Shown in pieces: positions 1 to 5,845 of a DNA stretch of 6,613 nt (position 1 is the stretch's first letter; each line of letters opens with the position of its first letter). Location: positions 1-6,613 of the forward strand of contig JAGLQD010000188.1 in NCBI GenBank assembly GCA_023136985.1, read 5' to 3'. The notes under the pieces were generated by a model, which had not been told where the DNA came from, searched no databases, and worked only from the letters and a program-made list of their open reading frames with translations. Origin of the DNA: Candidatus Sabulitectum sp. Lineage in GTDB: Bacteria > Fermentibacterota > Fermentibacteria > Fermentibacterales > JCC-6. Both the position numbers and the translations under genes were made by a program.

Positions 1-39
1 AATGATTTAGGGCAAATAAAAATTTCAACAATTGCATGA
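1..39 (+). CDS. Possible C-terminal end of the preceding cassette's gene (partial)
   Basis: Frame 1 is open from the window edge and would end in a TGA at 37-39, giving the tail NDLGQIKISTIA. The stop would lie inside the L'' arm of the first attC, and cassette genes often end inside their attC. Another frame closes with TAG at 8-10, so the true frame cannot be decided from so short a piece. The product is unknown. Confidence 0.25.
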   Translation, partial: NDLGQIKISTIA

Positions 40-108
40 ACTTGTCGCAGTCGCTAAGTGTACGGTATGCCAGTGTCATAACTGTGCAAGTTATGCAGAG
101 CGTTGAGC
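23..108 (+). other. attC recombination site 1
   Basis: The R'' box is TTTCAAC (23-29) and the R' core is GTTGAGC (102-108, matching GTTRRRY), with crossover expected between G102 and T103. The inner arms pair as GCAT-(G)-AACT (34-42) with AGTTATGC (89-96), leaving one unpaired base at 38 as is usual for attC. The length of 86 bp lies within the attC range. The R'' box departs from RYYYAAC at its first base. It belongs to a cassette whose genes lie left of the window. Confidence 0.85.
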
Positions 109-198
109 AGGCGATCTGTTACTGGTGCAGAAACCAAAAATAATCCGGACAAAGGCTCTGTTGAAGCTTCGCTGAGCCTCGGAAAATCATCTAAGAAT

Positions 199-279
199 GA
201 ATCATGACGACAATTGTCCAATCGGATGACCTATCGCATACTGAGAAGATAATCGTCTATGTAAATCTGTGATCCGGAC
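199..279 (+). repeat. Imperfect direct repeat in cassette A, copy 1
   Basis: This copy starts GAATCATGACGACAATTGTC and contains the perfect 10-bp palindrome GACAATTGTC (209-218), then CCTATCGC (230-237), GAAGATAAT (245-253), TCTATG, and ends in GATCCGGAC (271-279). The order and spacing are nearly the same as in copy 2. A hand alignment gives roughly 70% identity. Function unknown. Confidence 0.7.
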
Positions 280-500
280 TGCGATTGAAAGCGTGAATTG
301 TTTACTGGTACCCCTCATGCGCCGGTTCAAAATTTACACTCTCGCCGGAGATATGTTTCCAGAACAGCAAGCGATATTTCAGCAGGTTCGAGAATCACAA
401 AGCGAGATATTAAGACATAATGAAATCAGATGCTCTGTTAATTCTCCGGTCAAATCCAGACAATGATTCTTAGAACCTATGTTGATTCTCAAAACAAAAA

Positions 501-579
501 GAATCATGATGACAATTGTCTACTGAACGGCCTATCGCCACTTTGAAGATAATTATCTATGAGAGCTTGGATTCCGAAC
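501..579 (+). repeat. Imperfect direct repeat in cassette A, copy 2
   Basis: This copy starts GAATCATGATGACAATTGTC, with the same palindrome GACAATTGTC (511-520), then CCTATCGC (531-538), and a second perfect palindrome AGATAATTATCT (547-558) that is imperfect in copy 1, ending in GATTCCGAAC (570-579). The palindromes are the best-conserved parts, as expected for protein-binding sites or RNA hairpins. Just upstream, GATTCT (484-489) and AGAATC (500-505) form a further small inverted repeat. Confidence 0.7.
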
Positions 580-715
580 AAATAATGAAACTGGAACCTC
601 GGTTGATTCATGTATCAAGGCAAATTCCGAATGATATTCCAGCAAACCCTTGTGATTGACAAAATTGGGTATTATCATCTCAAGTAAAGTAAAATATGAC
701 ATAAGACGACAAAAG

Positions 716-800
716 GCTCAACAATGGCATGAACTAGGCACAGCCGCTTATGTGCCAACAGGTACTGCCATAACTGTGCAAGTTATGCCAAGCGTTGAGC
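716..800 (+). other. attC recombination site 2
   Basis: R'' is GCTCAAC (716-722) and R' is GTTGAGC (794-800), a perfect complementary pair. The inner arms GGCAT-(G731)-AACT (726-735) pair with AGTTATGCC (781-789) and leave one unpaired base. The 85-bp site shares most of its outer sequence with sites 1 and 3. Crossover is expected between G794 and T795. A frame open since 656 reads straight through it into the downstream gene, which is why naive gene calls start too early here. Confidence 0.93.
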
Positions 801-820
801 GAATAGAATTGGAGAATCCT

Positions 821-1315
821 ATGAATGGCAGAGTTAAACTTAATAATGACAAGACTTTTCTCGTGACTGACATTCTATTTCTTAATCAATTTCCTGAAGA
901 TCAGCTATCCAATACTGTTACATTTGATGCAAAGATTGCAGATTGTCAATCAATCGAAATTTTGCTTGAGCCAGTTCTTTATTTTGGTTTTAAGAAATGC
1001 TCTTTGCATCCAATTGATAGCTATTCACCAAATTATCATTCTCATGTTTTAGGCAAGATAAAAATGATATTCTATGGTGTTGAGATTGATATCGGTTTAC
1101 TAAAAAAGCACATTTCTAATCTATTGTTAAACGGTTTCAAGGGGAATCAAATTTCAGGAAGAGAAGTTGAGTTGTGTGAATGGATTGGAATTGATTTCGC
1201 TGATGTTAGAACAGTCCATGAAGCACTATCTCAACTGGAGGCTGACGGGTTGATAAGATGGAGTATCAATTGTATCGACGAAACAAATACTGTCCGTATA
1301 GTCTTAATTAATTGA
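821..1315 (+). CDS. Hypothetical protein with a winged-helix-like C-terminus
   Basis: I do not recognise the family of this 164-residue soluble protein. The start is set at ATG 821 because GGAG (811-814) sits six bases upstream and because the longer open frame would have to begin before attC 2. Residues 1-105 are mixed alpha/beta with no clear motif. Residues 113-162 (REVELCEWIGIDFADVRTVH..., then ALSQLEADGLIRWSI) have the rhythm of a winged helix: a helix, a recognition-like helix, 'LEADGLI', then a strand pair. That suggests DNA or RNA binding, or a protein-protein wing. It is the first gene of the three-gene cassette B, so a regulator of that module is one reading. Neither a catalytic motif nor a membrane segment is visible. 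The gene call is firm; the function is inference. Confidence 0.85.
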   Translation: MNGRVKLNNDKTFLVTDILFLNQFPEDQLSNTVTFDAKIADCQSIEILLEPVLYFGFKKCSLHPIDSYSPNYHSHVLGKIKMIFYGVEIDIGLLKKHISNLLLNGFKGNQISGREVELCEWIGIDFADVRTVHEALSQLEADGLIRWSINCIDETNTVRIVLIN

Positions 1316-1329
1316 AACTGCCTTTTCTC

Positions 1330-1356
1330 TAGACAAAGCCACCTTTGAATTGTCTA
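1330..1356 (+). other. Intergenic hairpin between the first two genes of cassette B
   Basis: TAGACAA (1330-1336) is the exact inverse of TTGTCTA (1350-1356). Nested inside, CAAAG (1334-1338) and CTTTG (1343-1347) can form a competing stem around CCAC. A T-rich stretch (TATTTTT, 1364-1370) follows eight bases later, too far for a classical intrinsic terminator. It may tune expression or RNA stability between the genes. I see no attC boxes in it. Confidence 0.4.
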
Positions 1357-1403
1357 CATCCTGTATTTTTAACGAGTATCGAGCTTTACTAAGAAGGGAA
1401 ACT

Positions 1404-1847
1404 ATGAATGCGGAAAGCAGGAACGAAGATTTCTATAAGAGCATGCGTGAAAACATACGCAGTTGGTTGGCAAACAAGGGAAAGGGATACAAATATGCGG
1501 ACTATCTTCTTTTCGCACCCGATCTCTTCCATCTTCTGTGCCGTCTCGCCCTAGATAAGCGAGTACCTGCGGCGCAAAAGGCAAAACTAGCAGGTGCAAT
1601 TGCCTACTTTATATCCCCAATTGACTTAATTCCAGAAGCTATTGTTGGGCCTATTGGATATGTAGATGATATAGCATTGGCAGCCTATGTGTTGAATAGT
1701 ATCATTAATTCTGGCCACGGTGAAATCGCTGAAGAACACTGGGCTGGAGAAGACAACTTGCTTTCAGTAATACAGCGAATTATTGAAGTAGCTGATAGCA
1801 TGGTTGGATCTGGAATGTGGAAACGTATAAAGCAAATTGTGAATTAA
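1404..1847 (+). CDS. YkvA-family (DUF1232) protein
   Basis: This 147-residue protein carries the DUF1232/YkvA signature at residues 68-89: YFISPIDLIPEAI followed by GYVDD. The family is small and widespread, its biochemical role is not established, and the conserved segment is a hydrophobic helical hairpin often thought to be membrane-associated. The N-terminal 60 residues are helical and rich in basic residues. ATG 1404 is chosen because AAGAAGGG (1391-1398) precedes it at good spacing; an upstream TTG at 1350 has no ribosome binding site. In cassette B it lies 25 bases ahead of the TerB/J-domain gene, so the two are probably co-transcribed and may act together. The family call is secure, the role unknown. 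Confidence 0.9.
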   Translation: MNAESRNEDFYKSMRENIRSWLANKGKGYKYADYLLFAPDLFHLLCRLALDKRVPAAQKAKLAGAIAYFISPIDLIPEAIVGPIGYVDDIALAAYVLNSIINSGHGEIAEEHWAGEDNLLSVIQRIIEVADSMVGSGMWKRIKQIVN

Positions 1848-1872
1848 ACTTAGGCACGAAAGCAGGCGATAT

Positions 1873-3450
1873 ATGAGTAATGTAAAAGCGGTAAATGCTT
1901 TCTTTTACCCAAAACTAGCATGGGCGATTATTACTGCACAGAATGCAGGTTGGGTTATACAGGAAGGCTATGATAGATATAATGTGCAAATGCAAAAGCA
2001 AGGATTTTTTAGCAACAAAAATATGCTTTTGCAACTTGACGCAAACGGTACCGTACATTCATCGGGACCTGGTGGAAATAACCAATTGAGGCGTAATGAC
2101 AACACGCCTGTGCCTGAATATTATTATCGACAGTTAGATCGGGAGAAAGAAGAAAGCGAGAATACAAGATATTTTAAATGCCTTTTTTGCGGTAAACGTA
2201 TTGGGCAGTACAAAAACATAGATGGTGATTGGAATGCTTGTACAAGCTGTAATTCATGCGAGCATAACTTCGACATTGCAAACGGTATCCTGCACTTTGA
2301 TTGGGGCGACGCGGTATCACATGTTGCTGCTAGGTTATCACACGAGAATTTCCGTCCTATAGTAACAAAAGCCGAAAATTCCATATTGGCTAAATATTCC
2401 TCAGATATTTCTACATTAATTTACAAAGGCGTTAAGAAAAAGCTAAAGCTGTTTGATGATATAGAGATAGATGTCCCGGGTAACTGCGAACTCGATATGG
2501 ACTATTATATTAATGCCAAACAATACTTAAGTAACAGCGATCACATACCTAACATTGCGTTTATCGAGGACATCATCTGGGGTCTTAACAGAGAAGAAAT
2601 AGAGACTAATGAGATCGGGATAGCAATTTCATTAGTGTTTGACATGTACATCAATCTTGCCTTTATAGAGCAGGAAGCATCTGAATCTAAGCGAGAAATC
2701 CTTCAATCTGTCGGTGAGAATTTAGGACTAAAAAGAGAATATGTAGAGGCGAGGATAAATGAACAGACTGAATCTCTTTCTCCAGCAGATGAGTTGTATA
2801 TAAAACTTGCTGCAAAATTGGCTAAAATAGATGGCATAGTTGAGAAGAAAGAAGTAGATGAATTTAAAATTGTACTTGAAAAAATGGGTTGCAACAATAG
2901 CCAGCTCAAGTTAGCTCGTGATGTATTTAACAAAGCAAAAACTGATGTGACTGATATAGATGTGATTATTAGCGAATTTTCTATTAAGCTTGTAGATGAG
3001 TTACAAAATGATGAATCTGTATCAAACATTGAAATGGCAGTTGTTGGGTATTTAATTGGGCTGATTATGATCACTGCATCAGACGGGAAAATTTGTAATA
3101 AGGAGGCAGAAGTAATACGAAAACTAGAAGAGAAACTGAATATTGAAGATGGAATTGTCAGTAAAGTTTTGGAAGGTTTGAATTTCGATGGAATGAACAT
3201 GTACGAACTGTATCACAGTTACTTGATACTTGAGGTAGCCACTGATGCGACCGATGATGAGGTGAGGCATGCCTTTAGAAGTAAATCAAAGGACTATCAC
3301 CCTGACAGAATACATTCAATGAATTTGCATGATGATTTCAAGAAACTTGCAGAAAAGAAATTTTCTGAGTTACGAACTGCCTATGATGAGATTATGGAGC
3401 ATAGAAGGATCTACGGGACTAAGCAGAATGATCCCAGACCCCGAAAGTAA
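1873..3450 (+). CDS. Zinc-ribbon, TerB-like and J-domain co-chaperone protein (DjlA-like)
   Basis: This is a 525-residue protein. Residues 1-95 form a beta-rich N-terminus without a signal peptide or membrane helix. Residues 103-129 hold CxxC (C103, C106) and CTSCNSC (C123, C126, C129), a likely zinc ribbon. Residues 165-300 are helical and unassigned. Residues 306-436 resemble TerB: two acidic helical repeats, each with an 'A..DG.i...E' pattern (AKIDGIVEKKE and ASDGKICNKE). Residues 442-512 are a J domain with an intact HPD (476-478), needed in this family to stimulate Hsp70 ATPase. The TerB-then-J order is that of DjlA, but DjlA has an N-terminal membrane anchor that is absent here. An AGG lies six bases before ATG 1873. 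It probably recruits the host DnaK to a cassette-specific client. The domain calls for J and TerB are strong; the client is unknown. Confidence 0.92.
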   Translation: MSNVKAVNAFFYPKLAWAIITAQNAGWVIQEGYDRYNVQMQKQGFFSNKNMLLQLDANGTVHSSGPGGNNQLRRNDNTPVPEYYYRQLDREKEESENTRYFKCLFCGKRIGQYKNIDGDWNACTSCNSCEHNFDIANGILHFDWGDAVSHVAARLSHENFRPIVTKAENSILAKYSSDISTLIYKGVKKKLKLFDDIEIDVPGNCELDMDYYINAKQYLSNSDHIPNIAFIEDIIWGLNREEIETNEIGIAISLVFDMYINLAFIEQEASESKREILQSVGENLGLKREYVEARINEQTESLSPADELYIKLAAKLAKIDGIVEKKEVDEFKIVLEKMGCNNSQLKLARDVFNKAKTDVTDIDVIISEFSIKLVDELQNDESVSNIEMAVVGYLIGLIMITASDGKICNKEAEVIRKLEEKLNIEDGIVSKVLEGLNFDGMNMYELYHSYLILEVATDATDDEVRHAFRSKSKDYHPDRIHSMNLHDDFKKLAEKKFSELRTAYDEIMEHRRIYGTKQNDPRPRK

Positions 3451-3460
3451 GCGCATTAAT

Positions 3461-3546
3461 GCTCAACAATGGCATGAACATGTCGCAATCGCTTGTGTGC
3501 CAACTTGTTACGGTCTTAATTGTGCAAGTTATGCCAAGCGTTAGAC
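3461..3546 (+). other. attC recombination site 3
   Basis: R'' is GCTCAAC (3461-3467) and R' is GTTAGAC (3540-3546). The arms GGCAT-(G3476)-AAC (3471-3479) pair with GTTATGCC (3528-3535). The site begins 10 bases after the stop of the J-domain gene. R'' and R' do not match each other fully because R' bases 3541-3546 belong to the next cassette, as expected for an assembled array. Confidence 0.93.
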
Positions 3547-3563
3547 AGAAAAGGAATATTGAC

Positions 3564-4172
3564 ATGAACATCCCAACGTCACTGATTAGAAGTCATGAAA
3601 AAAAGATGCGAGAGAACCCGGATTATGTAAGGAAAATCGAGTGGGCAATTTCTGGAGGTTTAGAAACAGGTCTTACCACTCCGGCTGAGATTACAAATGA
3701 AATCCTGAATTTTTGTAAAGTAATTTCCGACGGTAACGAGCCCATCAGAATAAATGTTAAGGCACCACTATGGTCTAGAAAAGCCTGTTGTGAAATGAAT
3801 TCAAGAAAGCTTGCCGATGAATTGGAAGGAGGGGGAGAACTTACTTATGGCTATAAAATCTGGTCGAATGGAGTGTATGCAATGGCAGAACCTCATTGTG
3901 TTCTCCAAACCCCCGATGGAATCCTTATTGATCCAACTTTCAACGCGGATAGTGAAGAAGTAATTCTTTTTGTAAAAAAAACAAAGATGACTTCAACTCA
4001 GATCAAGGACCTGAGTGAGAGGCCTTGTGTTGCATTAGATCCAGATTTCGAACTTTGTGTTTTACTGAAAAGAATTGAAGACGCAAAAACTGGTCTTAGC
4101 TTTCCTTCAGAAGAGAAAGCCTGGGCACAAGAAATTACATACGCTGATCATTTGAAATTGTTAGCTAAATGA
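3564..4172 (+). CDS. Hypothetical protein with a possible Cys-His-Asp (papain/transglutaminase-like) core
   Basis: This is a 202-residue soluble protein. ATG 3564 is chosen because AAGGA (3551-3555) lies eight bases upstream and because the open frame further upstream is attC 3 read as protein. The central part runs C75-C76-x-x-N79, then GGGELTYGYKIW (89-100), then AEPHCVLQTPDGILIDPT (108-125). A Cys at the start of a helix, a His in a strand (H111) and an Asp after a turn (D123) is the order of catalytic residues in papain-like and transglutaminase-like folds. I recall the pattern 'C..N....GG...GW.iW....E.H.vw..pdG.liD.T' from uncharacterised bacterial proteins. Catalysis is therefore possible but not shown. 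It shares cassette C with a membrane-anchored protein. Confidence 0.85.
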   Translation: MNIPTSLIRSHEKKMRENPDYVRKIEWAISGGLETGLTTPAEITNEILNFCKVISDGNEPIRINVKAPLWSRKACCEMNSRKLADELEGGGELTYGYKIWSNGVYAMAEPHCVLQTPDGILIDPTFNADSEEVILFVKKTKMTSTQIKDLSERPCVALDPDFELCVLLKRIEDAKTGLSFPSEEKAWAQEITYADHLKLLAK

Positions 4173-4181
4173 CATAACTGC

Positions 4182-4190
4182 TGGTATAAT
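4182..4190 (+). promoter_or_regulatory. Likely extended -10 promoter for the second gene of cassette C
   Basis: TGGTATAAT matches the extended -10 consensus TGnTATAAT perfectly. No good -35 lies 16-18 bases upstream, which extended -10 promoters tolerate. Transcription would start near 4197, leaving a leader of about 15 bases that contains GGAG (4201-4204) seven bases before the TTG start. It lies just after the stop of the first gene. Confidence 0.5.
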
Positions 4191-4211
4191 CTGAAATCAT
4201 GGAGTGCTAAA

Positions 4212-4946
4212 TTGAAAAAGCTAAAAGTGAAACTTGTTCTTGCTGGACACCTAAGAAACTCTCTAAATCTCCAAAGATTACGAAAATTCAAGTCTCGTTT
4301 ATTTACTATATCAGAAATTGAAGTGATCAACGTGCTCTCAGAACCACAACATGACACGGAATTCCTTAGTATTAGCTATTCTCACTCTGATATTGATTTG
4401 ATGCTTAGATCTGTGAATGGAGCTGACCTTATTTTAGGTGTAATGAATTACAGATTTATTGATAATTTCTATATGTATCGCACAGCTTCAAATAAAGCCT
4501 GCATTTCCATTTCTGATATTGATCGACTTTTACTAGCTTACGATATCTCAATCGAGAATTTCATCTTAAAAAACATCATTGAGTTGGTTGTGTTTAAGAA
4601 TACCCTTGGTAGTATCAATACTAAAGACGTTTATCAATATGTTCATAGAGAGACAAGGGGATGTCTCTTTGACATGAACGGAGACAAGCAAGATGTATTG
4701 TACAACACTGAACAACCAATTCTATGCAATCACTGTAAAGCTCAGATCAATTCAAAAAATGTTCCCAGTGACTTTCTAGAACATCTCAAAAAGGATCTTT
4801 CAAAAATAACTAAATCTAGAATACTAAAAATAGAGGAATTGATAAGAAAACATCCACTACTGTCAGTATTAATTGCCTTGTTAGGAGGGTTATTGATAAA
4901 TATAGCTACGCAATTAGCCTTTAATTTGATGAAACTAAATGTCTAA
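4212..4946 (+). CDS. Membrane-anchored hypothetical protein with a CxxC pair
   Basis: This 244-residue protein starts at TTG 4212; GGAG at 4201-4204 is well placed and the next in-frame ATG would remove about 63 residues. Residues 1-30 are very basic. A conserved-looking core follows: H145-RETRGC-LFDMN (145-155), then a spacer and CNHC (172-175), probably a metal site formed by H145, C151, C172 and C175. A charged helix (190-214) leads to a hydrophobic segment (LLSVLIALLGGLLINIA, about 216-232, running on to about 238), so the protein is likely tail-anchored with its bulk in the cytoplasm. Similar H...C-LFD...CxxC layouts occur in uncharacterised proteins that may be degenerate metallopeptidases; that link is tentative. 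The stop codon falls inside the R'' box of attC 4. Confidence 0.85.
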   Translation: MKKLKVKLVLAGHLRNSLNLQRLRKFKSRLFTISEIEVINVLSEPQHDTEFLSISYSHSDIDLMLRSVNGADLILGVMNYRFIDNFYMYRTASNKACISISDIDRLLLAYDISIENFILKNIIELVVFKNTLGSINTKDVYQYVHRETRGCLFDMNGDKQDVLYNTEQPILCNHCKAQINSKNVPSDFLEHLKKDLSKITKSRILKIEELIRKHPLLSVLIALLGGLLINIATQLAFNLMKLNV

Positions 4947-5021
4947 CAACTGAATGAACCAGAAACAGCGGTCATATTTCAGGCTTTGTGAATACTGTTC
5001 TGGTTATTCAGAGCGTTGAAA
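4941..5021 (+). other. attC recombination site 4
   Basis: R'' is GTCTAAC (4941-4947) and R' is GTTGAAA (5015-5021), off the GTTRRRY consensus only at the last base. The long arm GAAT-(G4956)-AACCAGAA...CAG (4952-4967) pairs with CTGTTCTGGTTATTC (4995-5009), leaving two unpaired bases. The 81-bp inner sequence differs from sites 1-3, so cassette C probably has a different origin. The TAA of the preceding gene (4944-4946) is part of R''. Confidence 0.9.
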
Positions 5022-5044
5022 CTAATAGAAAGGCAAGTCAACAC

Positions 5045-5773
5045 ATGGACACTTTCGAGGTCTCAAGCTTTAGTGAGTATCATAATCGAGTGTTAATGAT
5101 GTATAGAGAAAAGCCTATCTACATATTCAGAGGATTGAGAAATGTTGAATATGATCTAGTATCATCATTAGGACGTTGTATTTATAACAAAATCAAGGAA
5201 ACAGGCCTAACAAAAGAAGTCTTTCTTGCAGAGGAGCAGAACGCATTAGAAGTATTCCAAACTGAAGCAATTTCATTTCTTGATCGTGAACCAAAATCGA
5301 TTTTTCAATGGCTTGCTGTTGCTCAACATTACGGTCTCCCGACTCGCCTGATGGATTGGACCACAAACCCACTTGTCGCCTTATTCTTTGCAGTCAAAGA
5401 TGATTCTTCAAATGATAGTGTTGTATATGTTAATAATTTCGAGAAAGATCGATGGATACACGGTGATGACGCCGCTCGTAGTGGTTTCGATAGTAAAGGG
5501 ATAACTCCATTTAGTATTAGTAAACTTTTTTATTTTCGTCCTTCTGTAATTGATTCAAGGATTGGCGCTCAGAATGGTCTATTTTCAGTGCAACCCGATC
5601 CGACAGAAAGATTCCCTCTTGAAAATCTGACGAAAATAGTTATTAAGAATGATTCACGTAAAAGAATACGCTACACGCTTATGAATTATGATGTTACTCC
5701 AAGATCATTATTTCCTGGGCTGGAGGGAATTGCTAAAATGATTTTTTGGGATAAATTTAGAGTGCATGTCTAA
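5045..5773 (+). CDS. FRG-domain protein
   Basis: This 242-residue protein is of ordinary length for the FRG family. The naming motif F28-R29-G30 appears in YIFRGL, followed by DLVSSLGR (37-44), an E64 helix, SIFQWLAVAQHYGLPTRLMD (85-104) with WTTNPLVALFFA (105-116), then RIGAQNGLFSVQ (172-183) and SLFPGLEGIAK (221-231). All of these are hallmarks of the family. FRG proteins are widespread in bacteria and phage-related regions; to my knowledge their reaction is unproven, though conserved Arg, Gln and Asp residues suggest an enzyme. ATG 5045 follows attC 4 and has GAAAGG (5028-5033) somewhat far upstream; the earlier GTG at 4988 lies inside attC. It is followed by an unknown gene in the same cassette, a likely partner. 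Soluble, with no signal peptide. Confidence 0.92.
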   Translation: MDTFEVSSFSEYHNRVLMMYREKPIYIFRGLRNVEYDLVSSLGRCIYNKIKETGLTKEVFLAEEQNALEVFQTEAISFLDREPKSIFQWLAVAQHYGLPTRLMDWTTNPLVALFFAVKDDSSNDSVVYVNNFEKDRWIHGDDAARSGFDSKGITPFSISKLFYFRPSVIDSRIGAQNGLFSVQPDPTERFPLENLTKIVIKNDSRKRIRYTLMNYDVTPRSLFPGLEGIAKMIFWDKFRVHV

Positions 5774-5777
5774 ACTC

Positions 5778-5824
5778 TATAGCATCCTACTGCACCAAAG
5801 TGTGTTGTTGCTATTATTGCTATA
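5778..5824 (+). other. Inverted repeat between the two genes of cassette D
   Basis: TATAGCA (5778-5784) is the exact inverse of TGCTATA (5818-5824), with a small inner CAC/GTG pair. No T-run follows, so it is not a standard terminator, and the flanks lack GTTRRRY, so it is not a working attC. The right arm overlaps a weak extended -10-like TGCTATACA, so it could be an operator for the downstream gene. Confidence 0.35.
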
Positions 5825-5845
5825 CATCTTAACAAGGAGATTGAT

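Larger units (their letters stand above)
103..794 (+). mobile_element. Integron gene cassette A, apparently without a coding gene
   Basis: The cassette runs from the crossover point of attC 1 to that of attC 2. Its first bases TTGAGC exactly complement its closing R'' box GCTCAAC, which shows it is one intact unit. About 600 bases (109-715) contain no ORF with a believable ribosome binding site on either strand. What it does hold is a pair of imperfect direct repeats (199-279 and 501-579) with perfect palindromes, plus lesser echoes: GCTCTGTT at 155 and 432, a GAACCT...GTTGATTC motif at about 473 and 594, and similar GATATT(T/C)CAGCA stretches near 370 and 633. It may encode an RNA, supply DNA sites, or be a decayed gene. 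Confidence 0.8.
795..3540 (+). mobile_element. Integron gene cassette B, a three-gene cassette
   Basis: The cassette is bounded by attC 2 and attC 3 and is about 2.7 kb, well above the usual size of under 1 kb with one gene. Its opening TTGAGC exactly complements the closing GCTCAAC, and no RYYYAAC/GTTRRRY pair occurs inside, so it appears to move as one unit. The three genes (821-1315, 1404-1847, 1873-3450) are co-oriented with gaps of 88 and 25 bases, consistent with one transcript. Confidence 0.85.
3541..5015 (+). mobile_element. Integron gene cassette C, two genes
   Basis: The cassette opens with TTAGAC, the exact complement of its closing R'' box GTCTAAC at 4941-4947, which confirms the unit. 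It carries genes at 3564-4172 and 4212-4946. The second has a promoter-like element of its own in the gap. At about 1.5 kb it is longer than the typical one-gene cassette. Confidence 0.88.

Noticed and set aside
269..466. 65-codon open frame in cassette A starting at GTG
   Set aside because: There is no ribosome binding site before the GTG. An internal ATG at 353 has GGAG only two bases away. The product has no recognisable features and the frame overlaps the repeat. Kept as a remote possibility only.
656..820. Upstream extension of the winged-helix-like gene to a TTG at 656, and a perfect TTGACA (656-661) as a -35 box
   Set aside because: The extension translates attC 2 and would cross the cassette boundary. 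ATG 821 has a good ribosome binding site. No -10 lies 16-18 bases after TTGACA.
2703..3200. 165-codon open frame on the minus strand
   Set aside because: It is the Ser/Phe-rich shadow of the TerB region of the J-domain gene. The minus-strand frames at 1402-1599, 2124-2384 and 4148-4357 are likewise antisense to solid genes or their junctions.
3329..3544. 71-codon + strand frame overlapping the end of the J-domain gene and attC 3
   Set aside because: It is out of frame with the J domain, has no ribosome binding site and ends inside attC.
3459..3563. Upstream extension of the Cys/His/Asp gene to 3459
   Set aside because: It consists of attC 3 read as protein. ATG 3564 has AAGGA at good spacing.
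4988..5044. GTG start for the FRG gene at 4988
   Set aside because: It lies inside attC 4; the FRG family homology begins after ATG 5045.
5768..5830. GTCTAAA after the FRG gene as a decayed attC R'' box, with the 5778-5824 inverted repeat as its arms
   Set aside because: No GTTRRRY core follows, and cassette D's opening TTGAAA calls for TTTCAAC, not GTCTAAC. The resemblance is likely chance from a Val-stop codon pair.
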